DNA of 28,500 bases from JBDTNQ01 sp039933635 (lineage in GTDB: Bacteria > Acidobacteriota > Vicinamibacteria > Vicinamibacterales > SCN-69-37): the NCBI GenBank assembly GCA_039933635.1, contig JBDTNQ010000051.1, positions 1-28,500 of the forward strand. The letters are read 5' to 3'. The notes under the pieces are model-generated. The model was not told where the DNA came from. It ran no database searches and saw only the letters and a list, made by a program, of their open reading frames with translations. The position numbers and the translations under genes are program-made. Positions 1 to 7,763 of this stretch are shown piece after piece. The first letter of the stretch is position 1, and each line of letters starts with the position of its first letter.

Positions 1-23
1 CATGGATGATCGAGATATTGGAT

Positions 24-121
24 CGTCCCCTCGTCCCCTCGTCCCCTCGTCCCCTGGTCCCCTGGTCCCCTGGTCCCCTGGTCCCTGGTCCCTGGTCCCT
101 GGTCCCTGGTCCCTGGTCCCT
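24..121. repeat. Short tandem repeat, unit drifts from 8 to 7 bases
   Basis: Four copies of CGTCCCCT (24-55) are followed by three copies of GGTCCCCT (56-79) and then six copies of the 7-base GGTCCCT (80-121). The array ends directly against the queA stop codon (124-126, reverse strand), so it occupies the 3' flank of that gene. The ordered block structure, one substitution and then loss of one C, is what replication slippage produces. It has no spacers and is not a CRISPR array. The repeat count could differ between strains or be collapsed in assembly. Confidence 0.9.
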
Positions 122-123
122 CG

Positions 124-1179
124 TCAGACGACGAGCATCGCGTCGCCGTAGCTATAGAAATGGAACTCCTCGCGGACGGCGTGGCGGTAGGCCTCCATCG
201 TGAGCTCGTGGCCGGCAAAGGCGGCGACGAGCATCAGGAGGGAGGACTTCGGCAGGTGAAAGTTCGTGAACAGGCCGTCGATCGCCCGGAACACGTGGCC
301 GGGCCGGATGAACAGATCCGTTGCGCCGCTGGTTGCCTGGACGGTGCCGTCGGCCGCGGCGGCGCTCTCGAGCGCGCGCGTCGTCGTCGTGCCCACCGCG
401 ATGACGCGATGGCCCCGGCGGCGAGTGTCGGCCATCGCGCTCGCGGCTCCAGCCTCGATGGTGTAGGTTTCGGGATCCACGACGTGGTCCTCCACGACGT
501 CGACACGCACCGGTTTGAAGGTGCCGTAGCCGACGTGCAGGGTGATTGGGGTCCAGTCGATGCCGGCGTGCCCGAGCGCCTCGAGCATCGCGGCATCGAA
601 GTGCAGGCCCGCGGTCGGCGCCGCGACGGATCCGCGGGCCCGCGCGTACACGGTTTGATAGCGCTCGCGATCGTCGGCGCGATCGCCGCGCTTGATGTAC
701 GGCGGCAGCGGAATGTGCCCGAGGCGATCCACGGCATCGTCGACGTCGCGCGCGCCATCGGCGACGAGCTGCACGAGCCGGCGGCCGAAGAACCGTCGAT
801 CGAGAATGGTGGCGCGGAGGCGGACGCCGGGCGCACGCTCGGCGTCCTCGAAGACCATGTGCGACCCGGACCTGAGCCGCTGCCCCGGGTGCACGAGCGC
901 CAGCCATTGGTCATCGCCCGCGCGTTCGAGCAGAAAACACTCTCCCGCGCCGCCGCCAGGCAGCCGCGTCCCAATCAGGCGGGCAGGAAAAACACGTGTG
1001 TCGTTCGCGACGAGCCGATCGCCGGGCTTGAGCAGACGCGGCAATGCCGCAATGGGATGTTCGACGAAGGTGCCCGCCGCGCGATCGACGACCAGCAGGC
1101 GCGAGGTCCCGCGCGGACGCGCTTCCTGCGCGATGAGCGATTCCGGGAGGTCGAAGTCGAAGGACGAAACCAGCGTCAT
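124..1179 (-). CDS. queA: S-adenosylmethionine:tRNA ribosyltransferase-isomerase QueA
   Basis: QueA transfers and isomerises the ribosyl group of SAM onto 7-aminomethyl-7-deazaguanine in the tRNA wobble position, giving epoxyqueuosine, the late cytosolic step of queuosine synthesis. The 351-residue product matches the usual family length of about 340-360. Family signatures are the N-terminal SFDFDLPESLIAQ, the GHIPLPPYI stretch near residues 154-162, GSVAAPTAGLHF near 183-194, and C-terminal TDLFIRPG and FTNFHLPKSSLLML. The ATG at 1177-1179 is chosen because it begins exactly at the conserved N-terminus; the frame stays open upstream for 77 more codons, but those residues look like a shadow of the neighbouring gene. 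The DUF4112 gene ends 4 bases upstream on the same strand, so the two are probably co-transcribed. Identification is secure. Confidence 0.97.
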   Translation of the reverse strand: MTLVSSFDFDLPESLIAQEARPRGTSRLLVVDRAAGTFVEHPIAALPRLLKPGDRLVANDTRVFPARLIGTRLPGGGAGECFLLERAGDDQWLALVHPGQRLRSGSHMVFEDAERAPGVRLRATILDRRFFGRRLVQLVADGARDVDDAVDRLGHIPLPPYIKRGDRADDRERYQTVYARARGSVAAPTAGLHFDAAMLEALGHAGIDWTPITLHVGYGTFKPVRVDVVEDHVVDPETYTIEAGAASAMADTRRRGHRVIAVGTTTTRALESAAAADGTVQATSGATDLFIRPGHVFRAIDGLFTNFHLPKSSLLMLVAAFAGHELTMEAYRHAVREEFHFYSYGDAMLVV

Positions 1180-1183
1180 CGGC

Positions 1184-1648
1184 TCAGGGCGCGGCCATCC
1201 AGTACCACAACCGCAACGCCAGCCAGAACGCGAGCAGCAGCGGGATGAGGATGAGCAGGCCGAAGACGGCCGCCAGCCCGAAGACGAACACGTAGTCGCC
1301 ACGAGTCGGCGGCGCGCCCGGGTGGGCGTGACGTTCGAGCAGCGCCAGGTTCTCGAGATTCGCGCGAAAGAAGACGTCGCCGACGTTGCCGGCAATCGGG
1401 ATCGCGCCAATGAAGGCGTCGATGAGCGCGTTGGCGATCATGCGCACGAGCACCACGCGCGGCACCCGCTGATGCACGCCGTGCACCAGCAGCACGAGCG
1501 TGAACGCCGGACTCGCCAGGTCGCCAATGCCCGGGATCAGGGACAGCAGTGGATCGAGCCCGAACCGGATCCGTGTGCCCGGAATCACGAACTGGGAATC
1601 CAGCAGCCGCGCCCAGCGTCTGAGCCACTCGAGGGATCGCACGGTCAA
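1184..1648 (-). CDS. DUF4112 family membrane protein
   Basis: This 154-residue protein resembles DUF4112 proteins, which have no established biochemical role. The N-terminal part contains LDSQFVIPGTRIRFGLDPLLSLIPGIGD, broken here as LDSQFVIPGT and then IRFGLDPLLSLIPGIGD, the typical opening of the family. Hydrophobic segments follow near residues 45-60, 75-90 and 118-145, the last ending WLALRLWYWMAAP. The only start in the open stretch is TTG (1646-1648), because the frame is closed by a TGA seven codons upstream; a weak GGGA lies about 10 bases before it. The gene lies immediately upstream of queA with a 4-base gap, and its start is only 30 bases from the divergent glgX start. Family assignment comes from recognition of the sequence; function is unknown. 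Confidence 0.75.
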   Translation of the reverse strand: MTVRSLEWLRRWARLLDSQFVIPGTRIRFGLDPLLSLIPGIGDLASPAFTLVLLVHGVHQRVPRVVLVRMIANALIDAFIGAIPIAGNVGDVFFRANLENLALLERHAHPGAPPTRGDYVFVFGLAAVFGLLILIPLLLAFWLALRLWYWMAAP

Positions 1649-1678
1649 ATGGTACTGCGTCCCGTATCATGGGCGCCG

Positions 1679-3817
1679 ATGCGTGCGTGGCCCGGCTCCC
1701 CTTTTCCCCTCGGCGCGACCTGGGACGGCTCAGGGGTGAACTTCGCCCTGTTCTCTGAACATGCGACCAAGGTCGAATTGTGTCTCTTCGATTCGGCCGA
1801 AGCGACAAGTGAGAGCCTGTGCGTCCCCCTCGTCGATCACACGGACACGATCTGGCACGTCTACCTTCCCGACGTGCGGCCTGGACAGCTCTATGGGTAC
1901 CGCGTGTACGGCCCGTGGAGTCCACTCGAGGGACACCGTTTCAATCCGGCCAAGGTGCTGCTCGATCCGTACACGCGGGCGATTGGCCGTCCCCCACGCT
2001 GGCATAAGTCCCTGCTCGGCTACGAAGACACGAGCGACGGCCCAGCCTCCACGCTCGACAGCGCGCCTTACGCCGCCCTCGGCGTCGTCACCGACCACGC
2101 GTTCGAGTGGCTCGGAGATCGCCCGCCGCGTACGCCGTGGCACAAGACGGTCATCTACGAAACGCACGTGAAGGGCATGACGGCCTTGAACGAGCGGATT
2201 GCGCCGTCCCTGCGCGGCACCTACCTGGGTCTGGCATCGGAGCCGGCGATCGCCCATCTGAAGAATCTCGGTGTCACCGCCGTGGAGCTGATGCCGATCC
2301 ACGAGCACGTCGACGAGTGGCGGCTCGTGAAGGCCGGCCTCGTGAACTACTGGGGATACAACACCCTGGCGTTCTTCGCGCCGGATCATCGCTTCGCGGC
2401 CGGACAGTCGCCCGCGCAGGCGATGCGCGACTTCAAGACGATGGTGCGCGCGCTTCATCAGGCCGGCCTCGAAGTCATCCTCGACGTCGTCTACAACCAC
2501 ACGGCCGAAAGCGATCATCTCGGCCCCTCGCTCTCGTTTCGCGGCATCGACAACCGCACCTACTACCGCCTCGAACCCGGTGACCCGTCGCGTTACAAGG
2601 ACTACACGGGCACGGGCAACACGCTCAACATGCAATCGCCGGCGGTGCTGCGGTTGCTGATGGACAGCCTGCGGTACTGGGCGCAGGAGATGCACGTCGA
2701 TGGCTTCCGCTTCGATCTCGCGTCCGCGCTCGCGCGCGAACTCCACGCCGTGAATCGCCTGTCGGCGTTCCTGAACGTCATCGGACAGGACCCCATCGTG
2801 TCCCGCGTCAAACTGATTGCCGAGCCGTGGGACGTTGGTGAAGGCGGATACCAGGTCGGAAACTTCCCGCCCGGCTGGACGGAGTGGAACGGGCGCTATC
2901 GCGATGCCATCCGCCGGTTCTGGCGCGGAGACGAGGGCATGCTCCCGGAGCTCGCAACCCGCCTGTCGGGCAGCAGCGATCTCTATGGCCTGTACGGCCG
3001 CCTTCCGCACGCCAGCGTGAACTTCGTCACATCGCACGATGGATTCACGCTCGCGGACCTCGTGTCATACGTCGACAAACACAACGAAGCCAACGGCGAG
3101 GGCAACCGGGACGGTGATTCGCACAATCTCAGCATGAACTTCGGCGTCGAAGGCGCGACGGTCGATCCGGGCGTGGTGACCCTTCGTCACCGGCAGGAAC
3201 GCAATTTCCTGACGACGCTGTTGGTGTCCGTGGGGGTGCCGATGTTGTCTGGCGGCGACGAAGTGGGTCGCACGCAGGACGGCAACAACAACGGCTACTG
3301 CCAGGATTCGCCGCTCTCGTGGACGCCCTGGCCGACGGAAGGTCCGCAACTGGAGTTGCTGGCCTTCGTCCAGCGGCTCACCGCGCTGCGCGCCTCACAG
3401 CCGGTGCTGCGACGCAAGACCTTCCTCAGCGGCCGGCGGCCCGGCGCGACCGACGTGCTCTGGCTGGGGCCAGATGGCAACGAACTCGCCGGGGACGACT
3501 GGCGCGACCCGGAGCGCAGGACGATGGGCATGCTCCTCGACGGCAACGCCATCCTCGAGCGCGATGAGCGCGGCGAACCCATCTCGGGCGACACGCTGCT
3601 CACGCTGTTCAACGCCAGCGCGGCCGCGGTGTCGTTCGTACTGCCGGTGCGGACCGGATCGGTCTGGGAATGCCTGGTTGACACGACGGCGTCCACGGGC
3701 CAACCGTGGATGGTAAAGCCGAGTGCCGAATGGCGTCTCGAGGGACGATCCGTGGTGATTTTCCGGCTCGTGGCCGACGCTAGAGACTCCACCGCAACAG
3801 CACCGACCCGGCCGTGA
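1679..3817 (+). CDS. glgX: Glycogen debranching enzyme GlgX (GH13 isoamylase type)
   Basis: This enzyme hydrolyses alpha-1,6 branch linkages of glycogen or limit dextrins in the cytoplasm. The 712-residue product has an N-terminal CBM48-like region beginning at WPGSPFPLGATWDGSGVNFA and a GH13 barrel. Conserved GH13 regions are DVVYNHT near residue 269, DGFRFDLA with the predicted nucleophile Asp346, AEPWD with the acid/base Glu382, and TSHDGF with Asp454. The stretch GNRDGDSHNLSMNFG is typical of GlgX/TreX enzymes. The frame is open far upstream and an in-frame ATG exists at 1649, but the conserved N-terminus begins at 1679. The 3' end overlaps the convergent fabH by 38 bases. No other glycogen or trehalose gene is in the window, so its pathway context lies elsewhere. 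Confidence 0.95.
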   Translation: MRAWPGSPFPLGATWDGSGVNFALFSEHATKVELCLFDSAEATSESLCVPLVDHTDTIWHVYLPDVRPGQLYGYRVYGPWSPLEGHRFNPAKVLLDPYTRAIGRPPRWHKSLLGYEDTSDGPASTLDSAPYAALGVVTDHAFEWLGDRPPRTPWHKTVIYETHVKGMTALNERIAPSLRGTYLGLASEPAIAHLKNLGVTAVELMPIHEHVDEWRLVKAGLVNYWGYNTLAFFAPDHRFAAGQSPAQAMRDFKTMVRALHQAGLEVILDVVYNHTAESDHLGPSLSFRGIDNRTYYRLEPGDPSRYKDYTGTGNTLNMQSPAVLRLLMDSLRYWAQEMHVDGFRFDLASALARELHAVNRLSAFLNVIGQDPIVSRVKLIAEPWDVGEGGYQVGNFPPGWTEWNGRYRDAIRRFWRGDEGMLPELATRLSGSSDLYGLYGRLPHASVNFVTSHDGFTLADLVSYVDKHNEANGEGNRDGDSHNLSMNFGVEGATVDPGVVTLRHRQERNFLTTLLVSVGVPMLSGGDEVGRTQDGNNNGYCQDSPLSWTPWPTEGPQLELLAFVQRLTALRASQPVLRRKTFLSGRRPGATDVLWLGPDGNELAGDDWRDPERRTMGMLLDGNAILERDERGEPISGDTLLTLFNASAAAVSFVLPVRTGSVWECLVDTTASTGQPWMVKPSAEWRLEGRSVVIFRLVADARDSTATAPTRP

Positions 3818-4781
3818 ATCCAGCGCCCACCGACGCCAGGAGGACGAGGTCGTTCTTCTTCAAATGCCCTTCGCGCCTGGCATCAGCGAGCGCCAGGGGA
3901 ATCGTTGCGCCGGTGGTGTTGCCGTAGCGTTCGAGGTTGATGATGACCTTGTCCGGGCTGAGGCCGAGGCGGTTGGCCGTCGCTTCGATGATGCGCCGGT
4001 TGGCCTGGTGCGAGCAGTAGAGATCCAAATCGGCGCCCGTGAGTCCGTTCCGATCGAGCAGCCGCAACGCGATCTCCTCGTTCTTCTTCACGGCAAACTT
4101 GAACACCGTCTGCCCGTCCTGCTTCACGTAGTGCAGGCGCTTGTCGACCGTTTCGTGCGACGCCGGCTGACGGCTGCCACCGGCGGGCATGCAGAGCGCC
4201 TCACCGCCCCGGCCGTCGATCTCATGCGCGAAGTCGATGATGCCGGGCTCGTCGTCACCCGCCACGGACAGCACGACGGCCCCGGCGCCGTCGCCGAACA
4301 GGATGCACGTCTTGCGATCGGTGTAGTCGATGATGCTCGACATGACATCGGCGCCGACCACGAGCGCATGCTCCACCGCTCCCGTGGCGACCATGGCCCA
4401 CCCGGTCGTCAGCGAGTAGGTGAAACCCGAACACGCAGCCCCGAGATCAAACCCCCACGCCTTCGTCGCGCCAATCTTTGCCTGCAGCATGCAAGCCGTG
4501 CTGGGAAAGATCGTGTCTGGTGTCGTCGTCCCCACGACGATGAACCCGATGTCATCCGGCGTGATCCCGGCCTCCTCGAGGGCAGCCTTCGCGGCAGGCG
4601 CCGCGATGTCGGACGTGGCAACGCCAGGATCCACAATGTGACGCTCGCGAATGCCCGTGCGCTGAAGAATCCAGTCGTCGGTGGTGTCAACCATCCGCTC
4701 GAGATCCGCGTTGGTGAGCAGGCGCGGCGGCACGTAGGTGCCGAGCCCCGAAATCTTCACGCGTCGCACCGCCTTCACCAC
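3780..4781 (-). CDS. fabH: 3-oxoacyl-[acyl-carrier-protein] synthase III (FabH)
   Basis: FabH condenses an acyl-CoA starter with malonyl-ACP to begin type II fatty acid synthesis. The 333-residue protein carries the complete thiolase-fold catalytic triad: Cys117 in GAACSGF, His258 in SHQANRR and Asn288 in YGNTTGA. The N-terminus (ISGLGTYVPPRLLTNADLE) and the GDGAGAVVL loop are typical of the family, and the length is normal. The start is GTG at 4779-4781, overlapping the ruvB stop by 7 bases, so it is translated as the last gene of the yebC-ruvCAB unit and not with the usual fab/acp genes. Substrate preference, acetyl-CoA or branched starters, cannot be read from sequence. A specialised KAS III role is possible but nothing points to it. 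Confidence 0.94.
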   Translation of the reverse strand: MVKAVRRVKISGLGTYVPPRLLTNADLERMVDTTDDWILQRTGIRERHIVDPGVATSDIAAPAAKAALEEAGITPDDIGFIVVGTTTPDTIFPSTACMLQAKIGATKAWGFDLGAACSGFTYSLTTGWAMVATGAVEHALVVGADVMSSIIDYTDRKTCILFGDGAGAVVLSVAGDDEPGIIDFAHEIDGRGGEALCMPAGGSRQPASHETVDKRLHYVKQDGQTVFKFAVKKNEEIALRLLDRNGLTGADLDLYCSHQANRRIIEATANRLGLSPDKVIINLERYGNTTGATIPLALADARREGHLKKNDLVLLASVGAGFTAGSVLLRWSL

Positions 4782-5791
4782 AGACGATCCTTTCCAGGCG
4801 CCATCAGGCCGAAATACTCGTACGCGCGCGGCGTCGCGACACGTCCCCGCGGGGTGCGATCGAGAAAGCCGATCTGAATCAGATACGGCTCGTAGATGTC
4901 CTCGATGGCGTCCTTCTCTTCCCCAATCGCCGCGGCGAGACTGTTGAGTCCCACCGGCCCGCCGCTGAACTTGTCGATGATCGTGCGAAGCAGCCGCCGA
5001 TCGGCCTCATCGAAGCCGTGCGCATCCACTTCGAGCAACTGCAGGGCCGCGTGGCACACGTCCGGCGTGATGCGGCCGTCCGCCTTGACCTCGGCGAAGT
5101 CGCGCACGCGCCGCAGCAGCCGGTTGACGATGCGCGGCGTGCCGCGCGATCGACGCGCAATCTCCTCGGCCGCCGCCGGCGCGATCTCGACGCCGAGAAT
5201 GCCGGCCGAGCGTGTGACGATCGTCGTCAAATCCGCCAGCTCGTAGAAGTCGAGTCGATGAACGATGCCGAATCGCGCGCGCAGGGGCGCCGTCAGGAGC
5301 CCCGCGCGGGTCGTCGCGCCAATCAGCGTGAAGGGCTGGAGCGGCACCTTCACCGAGCGCGCGCCAGGCCCCTGGCCGATCATGATGTCGAGCTCGAAGT
5401 CCTCCATCGCGGGATAGAGGATTTCTTCGATGGCCGGGCTCATGCGATGCACTTCGTCGATGAACAGCACTTCGCGGGTTTTGAGATTGGTCAGGATCGC
5501 CGCGAGATCGCCCGGCTTCTCGAGGACGGGCCCCGAGGTTGCACGCACCGGCACGCCCAGCTCGTTGCCGATGACGTAGGCCAGCGTCGTCTTGCCCAGG
5601 CCCGGCGGGCCGTACAGCAGCACGTGATCGAGCGCTTCGCCCCGCTGGCGCGTGGCGGCAATCGACACGAGCAGGTTCTCGCGCACGCGTTCCTGACCGA
5701 TGTAGTCGCGCAGCGTCCGCGGCCGCAGGCCGGTCTCGTACTGCGCGTCGTCATCCGCGCGCGAGGCGTTCAGCATCCGATCGTCGGTCAT
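4775..5791 (-). CDS. ruvB: Holliday junction DNA helicase motor RuvB
   Basis: RuvB is the hexameric AAA+ ATPase that drives branch migration of Holliday junctions together with RuvA. The 338-residue sequence opens with the usual LRPRTL..YIGQ region. It shows Walker A GPPGLGKTT at 61-69, Walker B LFIDEVHRM near 109-117, and the C-terminal winged-helix region ending RGRVATPRAYEYFGL. GLLTAPLRARFG and RSRGTPRIVNRLLRRVRD are family hallmarks. ATG at 5789-5791 overlaps the ruvA stop codon as ATGA, suggesting coupled translation. The downstream fabH start overlaps its end by 7 bases. Length and motifs are complete, with no sign of decay. Confidence 0.98.
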   Translation of the reverse strand: MTDDRMLNASRADDDAQYETGLRPRTLRDYIGQERVRENLLVSIAATRQRGEALDHVLLYGPPGLGKTTLAYVIGNELGVPVRATSGPVLEKPGDLAAILTNLKTREVLFIDEVHRMSPAIEEILYPAMEDFELDIMIGQGPGARSVKVPLQPFTLIGATTRAGLLTAPLRARFGIVHRLDFYELADLTTIVTRSAGILGVEIAPAAAEEIARRSRGTPRIVNRLLRRVRDFAEVKADGRITPDVCHAALQLLEVDAHGFDEADRRLLRTIIDKFSGGPVGLNSLAAAIGEEKDAIEDIYEPYLIQIGFLDRTPRGRVATPRAYEYFGLMAPGKDRLW

Positions 5792-6384
5792 GAGCGCGAG
5801 AGCTCCCGCAGCACGTCGCGCAGCACGGGCTCGAATGACGCGTCAGTGGTGGCGCGCAGCACTTTGTCCACCGTCTTTTCGACGCTGTGAGGTTGATAGC
5901 CAAGGTTCGACAGCGCCGACAGCAAGTCGTCGCGCAGATCACCGGCCGTGTCGACAGCATCGTCGGCAGGGACTGTCGCCGTGTCGGGCAGCCGATCCCG
6001 CAGTTCGATGGTGAGACGCTCGGCGGTCTTGCGTCCGACGCCCGGAATCCGCGTCAGCCGCACGAAGTCGTTCTGCCGGACGGCCTTCACGAGTTCGCCG
6101 CTCTCGATGCCGGACAGCACGGCGAGCGCCAGCTTCGGTCCGATCCCGCTGACGGCAATCAGGCGTTCGAAGAGCAATTGCTCGAGCGAGGTCGCGAATC
6201 CGAACAGCTGCAGGGCATCCTCACGGACGTGCGTGTGGATGCGGAGCACGACGGCGGCGCCGGGGTCGCCGACGGCGTAGAACGTGGACAGCGGGACGGA
6301 CACGGCATAACCCACACCATGGACGTCGATGAGCAGGTGCGGGACATGCTTTTCGAGGAGTGTGCCGGCAAGACGGGCAATCAC
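5788..6384 (-). CDS. ruvA: Holliday junction branch migration protein RuvA
   Basis: RuvA is the tetrameric DNA-binding subunit that holds the Holliday junction and loads RuvB. The 198-residue product begins MIARLAGTLLEK (GTG start) with the N-terminal OB-fold region. Two helix-hairpin-helix motifs follow, AVSGIGPKLALAVL near 77-90 and RIPGVGRKTAERL near 112-124, and then an acidic linker and the C-terminal RuvB-contacting domain (LSALSNLGYQPHSVEKTVDKVL). The GTG at 6382-6384 fits the conserved N-terminus; the frame is open further upstream but only through shadow sequence of ruvC. It overlaps the ruvC stop by 4 bases (GTGA) and ruvB by 4 bases (ATGA). Confidence 0.97.
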   Translation of the reverse strand: MIARLAGTLLEKHVPHLLIDVHGVGYAVSVPLSTFYAVGDPGAAVVLRIHTHVREDALQLFGFATSLEQLLFERLIAVSGIGPKLALAVLSGIESGELVKAVRQNDFVRLTRIPGVGRKTAERLTIELRDRLPDTATVPADDAVDTAGDLRDDLLSALSNLGYQPHSVEKTVDKVLRATTDASFEPVLRDVLRELSRS

Positions 6385-6944
6385 GGGGCTTGGCGCCTGC
6401 CGAGTTGCGCCGGTTTGGCGTGGCGCCAGCTGCGCTGATGCCGAGGCACCGGCGGTGCCGCGACGATCGCCACGCCGCCGCCGGCATGCGCGTGACACAG
6501 CGCCACCGCCAGCGCATCCGACGCGTCGTAGGGGGACGGCGGCGCATCGAGTCCCAGGAGCAGCGTCACCATCCGCTGCACCTGAGCCTTCTCCGCGCGG
6601 CCATAACCGACAACCGCCTGTTTGATTTCGGCCGGGGTGTATTCGAGCACCGGGACACCAGCCTGGACCGCGGCCAGGACGGCCACGCCGCGGGCATGAC
6701 CGAGAACGAGCGCACTGCGGACGTTCCGCGAGTGAAAGAGATTTTCGATGACCACACAGTCCGGCCGCGCTTCCTGAAGCAGGAGGGCGAGGCCGGTGTG
6801 GATGGCATGCAGCCGATCGGGCAGGGAGGCACCGGCGGGCGGTGTCACCGCGCCGCACGTCACGAGTCGATGCCGGGAGCCGTCGGTTTGAACACAACCG
6901 TAGCCGGTGCGGATCGATCCGGGATCAATCCCGAAGATCCTCAC
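6381..6944 (-). CDS. ruvC: Crossover junction endodeoxyribonuclease RuvC
   Basis: RuvC is the dimeric Holliday junction resolvase that cuts symmetrically within the RuvABC complex. The 187-residue protein keeps all four metal-binding acidic residues in the expected places: Asp7 in FGIDPGS, Glu67 in VIENLF, and Asp140 and Asp143 in YDASDALAVALCHAH. Other family features are YTPAEIKQAVVGYG and the K/Q/V-rich stretch after it. The start is GTG (6942-6944), overlapping the yebC stop as GTGA, and its own stop overlaps the ruvA start in the same way. The C-terminal 30 residues are Ala/Pro/Arg-rich and probably disordered. Confidence 0.97.
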   Translation of the reverse strand: MRIFGIDPGSIRTGYGCVQTDGSRHRLVTCGAVTPPAGASLPDRLHAIHTGLALLLQEARPDCVVIENLFHSRNVRSALVLGHARGVAVLAAVQAGVPVLEYTPAEIKQAVVGYGRAEKAQVQRMVTLLLGLDAPPSPYDASDALAVALCHAHAGGGVAIVAAPPVPRHQRSWRHAKPAQLGRRQAP

Positions 6945-7690
6945 GCCAGAGACGCCTCGATCTCCTCCTGGTCGACGTCGAAATTCGACCAGACATTCTT
7001 GGTGTCTTCGTTTTCCTCGAGGGCATCCATCAGCTTCAGCATCTGCTGCGCCTGCTTGCCTTCGAGCTTGATGTACTCGCTCGGCACCATCGCCACCGCG
7101 GCCGATGCCGGCTCGATGCCGAGCGCCTTGACGGCCTCGAGGACCGCCGGATGGCCATCAGGTGTCGAGATGATTTCCCACACGTCCCCGTCATCGACCA
7201 TGTCGTCGGCGCCCGCCTCGAGTACGGCGGCCATCAGGGCTTCTTCGGCGGCCTTCGACTTCTCGACGATGATCTGTCCGCGCTTCGTGAACATCCGCGC
7301 GACGCTGTTCGGATCGCCGAGCTTGCCGCCCCACTTGCCGAGCGTGTGGCGAAGCTCGCCGACCGTCCGGTTCCGGTTGTCCGTCATGGTCTCCATGAGG
7401 ATCGCGACACCGCCGGGTCCGTAGCCTTCGTAGAGGATTTCGTCGTACTGCACGCCCTCTTCTTCGCCCGTGCCCCGGCGAATCGCGCGCTTGATGTTGT
7501 CGGCGGGCATGTTCACCGCCTTCGCGTCCGCGATGATCGTGCGCAGGCGCGGATTCATGTCGGGATCGCCGCCGCCGTGCCTGGCGGCGATGGTCAGTTC
7601 CTTGATGATGCGCGTGAACACCTTGCCGCGCTTGGCGTCGGCCGCGCCCTTCTTGTGCTTAATCGTGTGCCACTTGGAATGGCCGGACAT
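6941..7690 (-). CDS. yebC: YebC/PmpR (TACO1) family protein
   Basis: Members of this family were first described as DNA-binding regulators. More recent work on YebC-type proteins, like mitochondrial TACO1, points to a translation role at difficult polyproline-type sequences. The 249-residue protein starts MSGHSKWHTIKHKKGAADAKRG as is typical, given here as MSGHSKWHTIKHKKGAADA followed by KRG. It continues with the family's GPGGVAILMETMTDNRNRT and the C-terminal acidic domain. ATG at 7688-7690 is preceded by AGAGAG about 7 bases upstream, a plausible ribosome binding site. It heads the yebC-ruvC-ruvA-ruvB-fabH unit and overlaps ruvC by 4 bases. yebC next to ruvC is a widely conserved gene order. 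Which molecular role applies here cannot be decided from sequence. Confidence 0.96.
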   Translation of the reverse strand: MSGHSKWHTIKHKKGAADAKRGKVFTRIIKELTIAARHGGGDPDMNPRLRTIIADAKAVNMPADNIKRAIRRGTGEEEGVQYDEILYEGYGPGGVAILMETMTDNRNRTVGELRHTLGKWGGKLGDPNSVARMFTKRGQIIVEKSKAAEEALMAAVLEAGADDMVDDGDVWEIISTPDGHPAVLEAVKALGIEPASAAVAMVPSEYIKLEGKQAQQMLKLMDALEENEDTKNVWSNFDVDQEEIEASLA

Positions 7691-7732
7691 GGCGATCTCT
7701 CTTTCGCGAAGAATGGTCGAAACCGAGTCGGA

Positions 7733-7738
7733 ATTTTA
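7733..7738 (-). promoter_or_regulatory. Possible -10 element upstream of yebC
   Basis: On the reverse strand this reads TAAAAT, one mismatch from the sigma-70 -10 consensus, 42 bases before the yebC ATG in a 73-base gap that is otherwise GC-rich. No convincing -35 hexamer is present at the right distance, so the call is weak. The unit could instead be read through from the cytochrome gene upstream. Confidence 0.3.
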
Positions 7739-7763
7739 GCACCAACCCCGGGCGGCGTGAGCC

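Noticed and set aside
24..121. CRISPR-like array
   Set aside because: The units are contiguous 7-8 base repeats without spacers and without cas genes nearby.
692..1678. Long 5' extension in frame with glgX
   Set aside because: It is antisense to queA and the DUF4112 gene and is Arg/Ser-rich with no family pattern; the conserved GlgX N-terminus begins at 1679.
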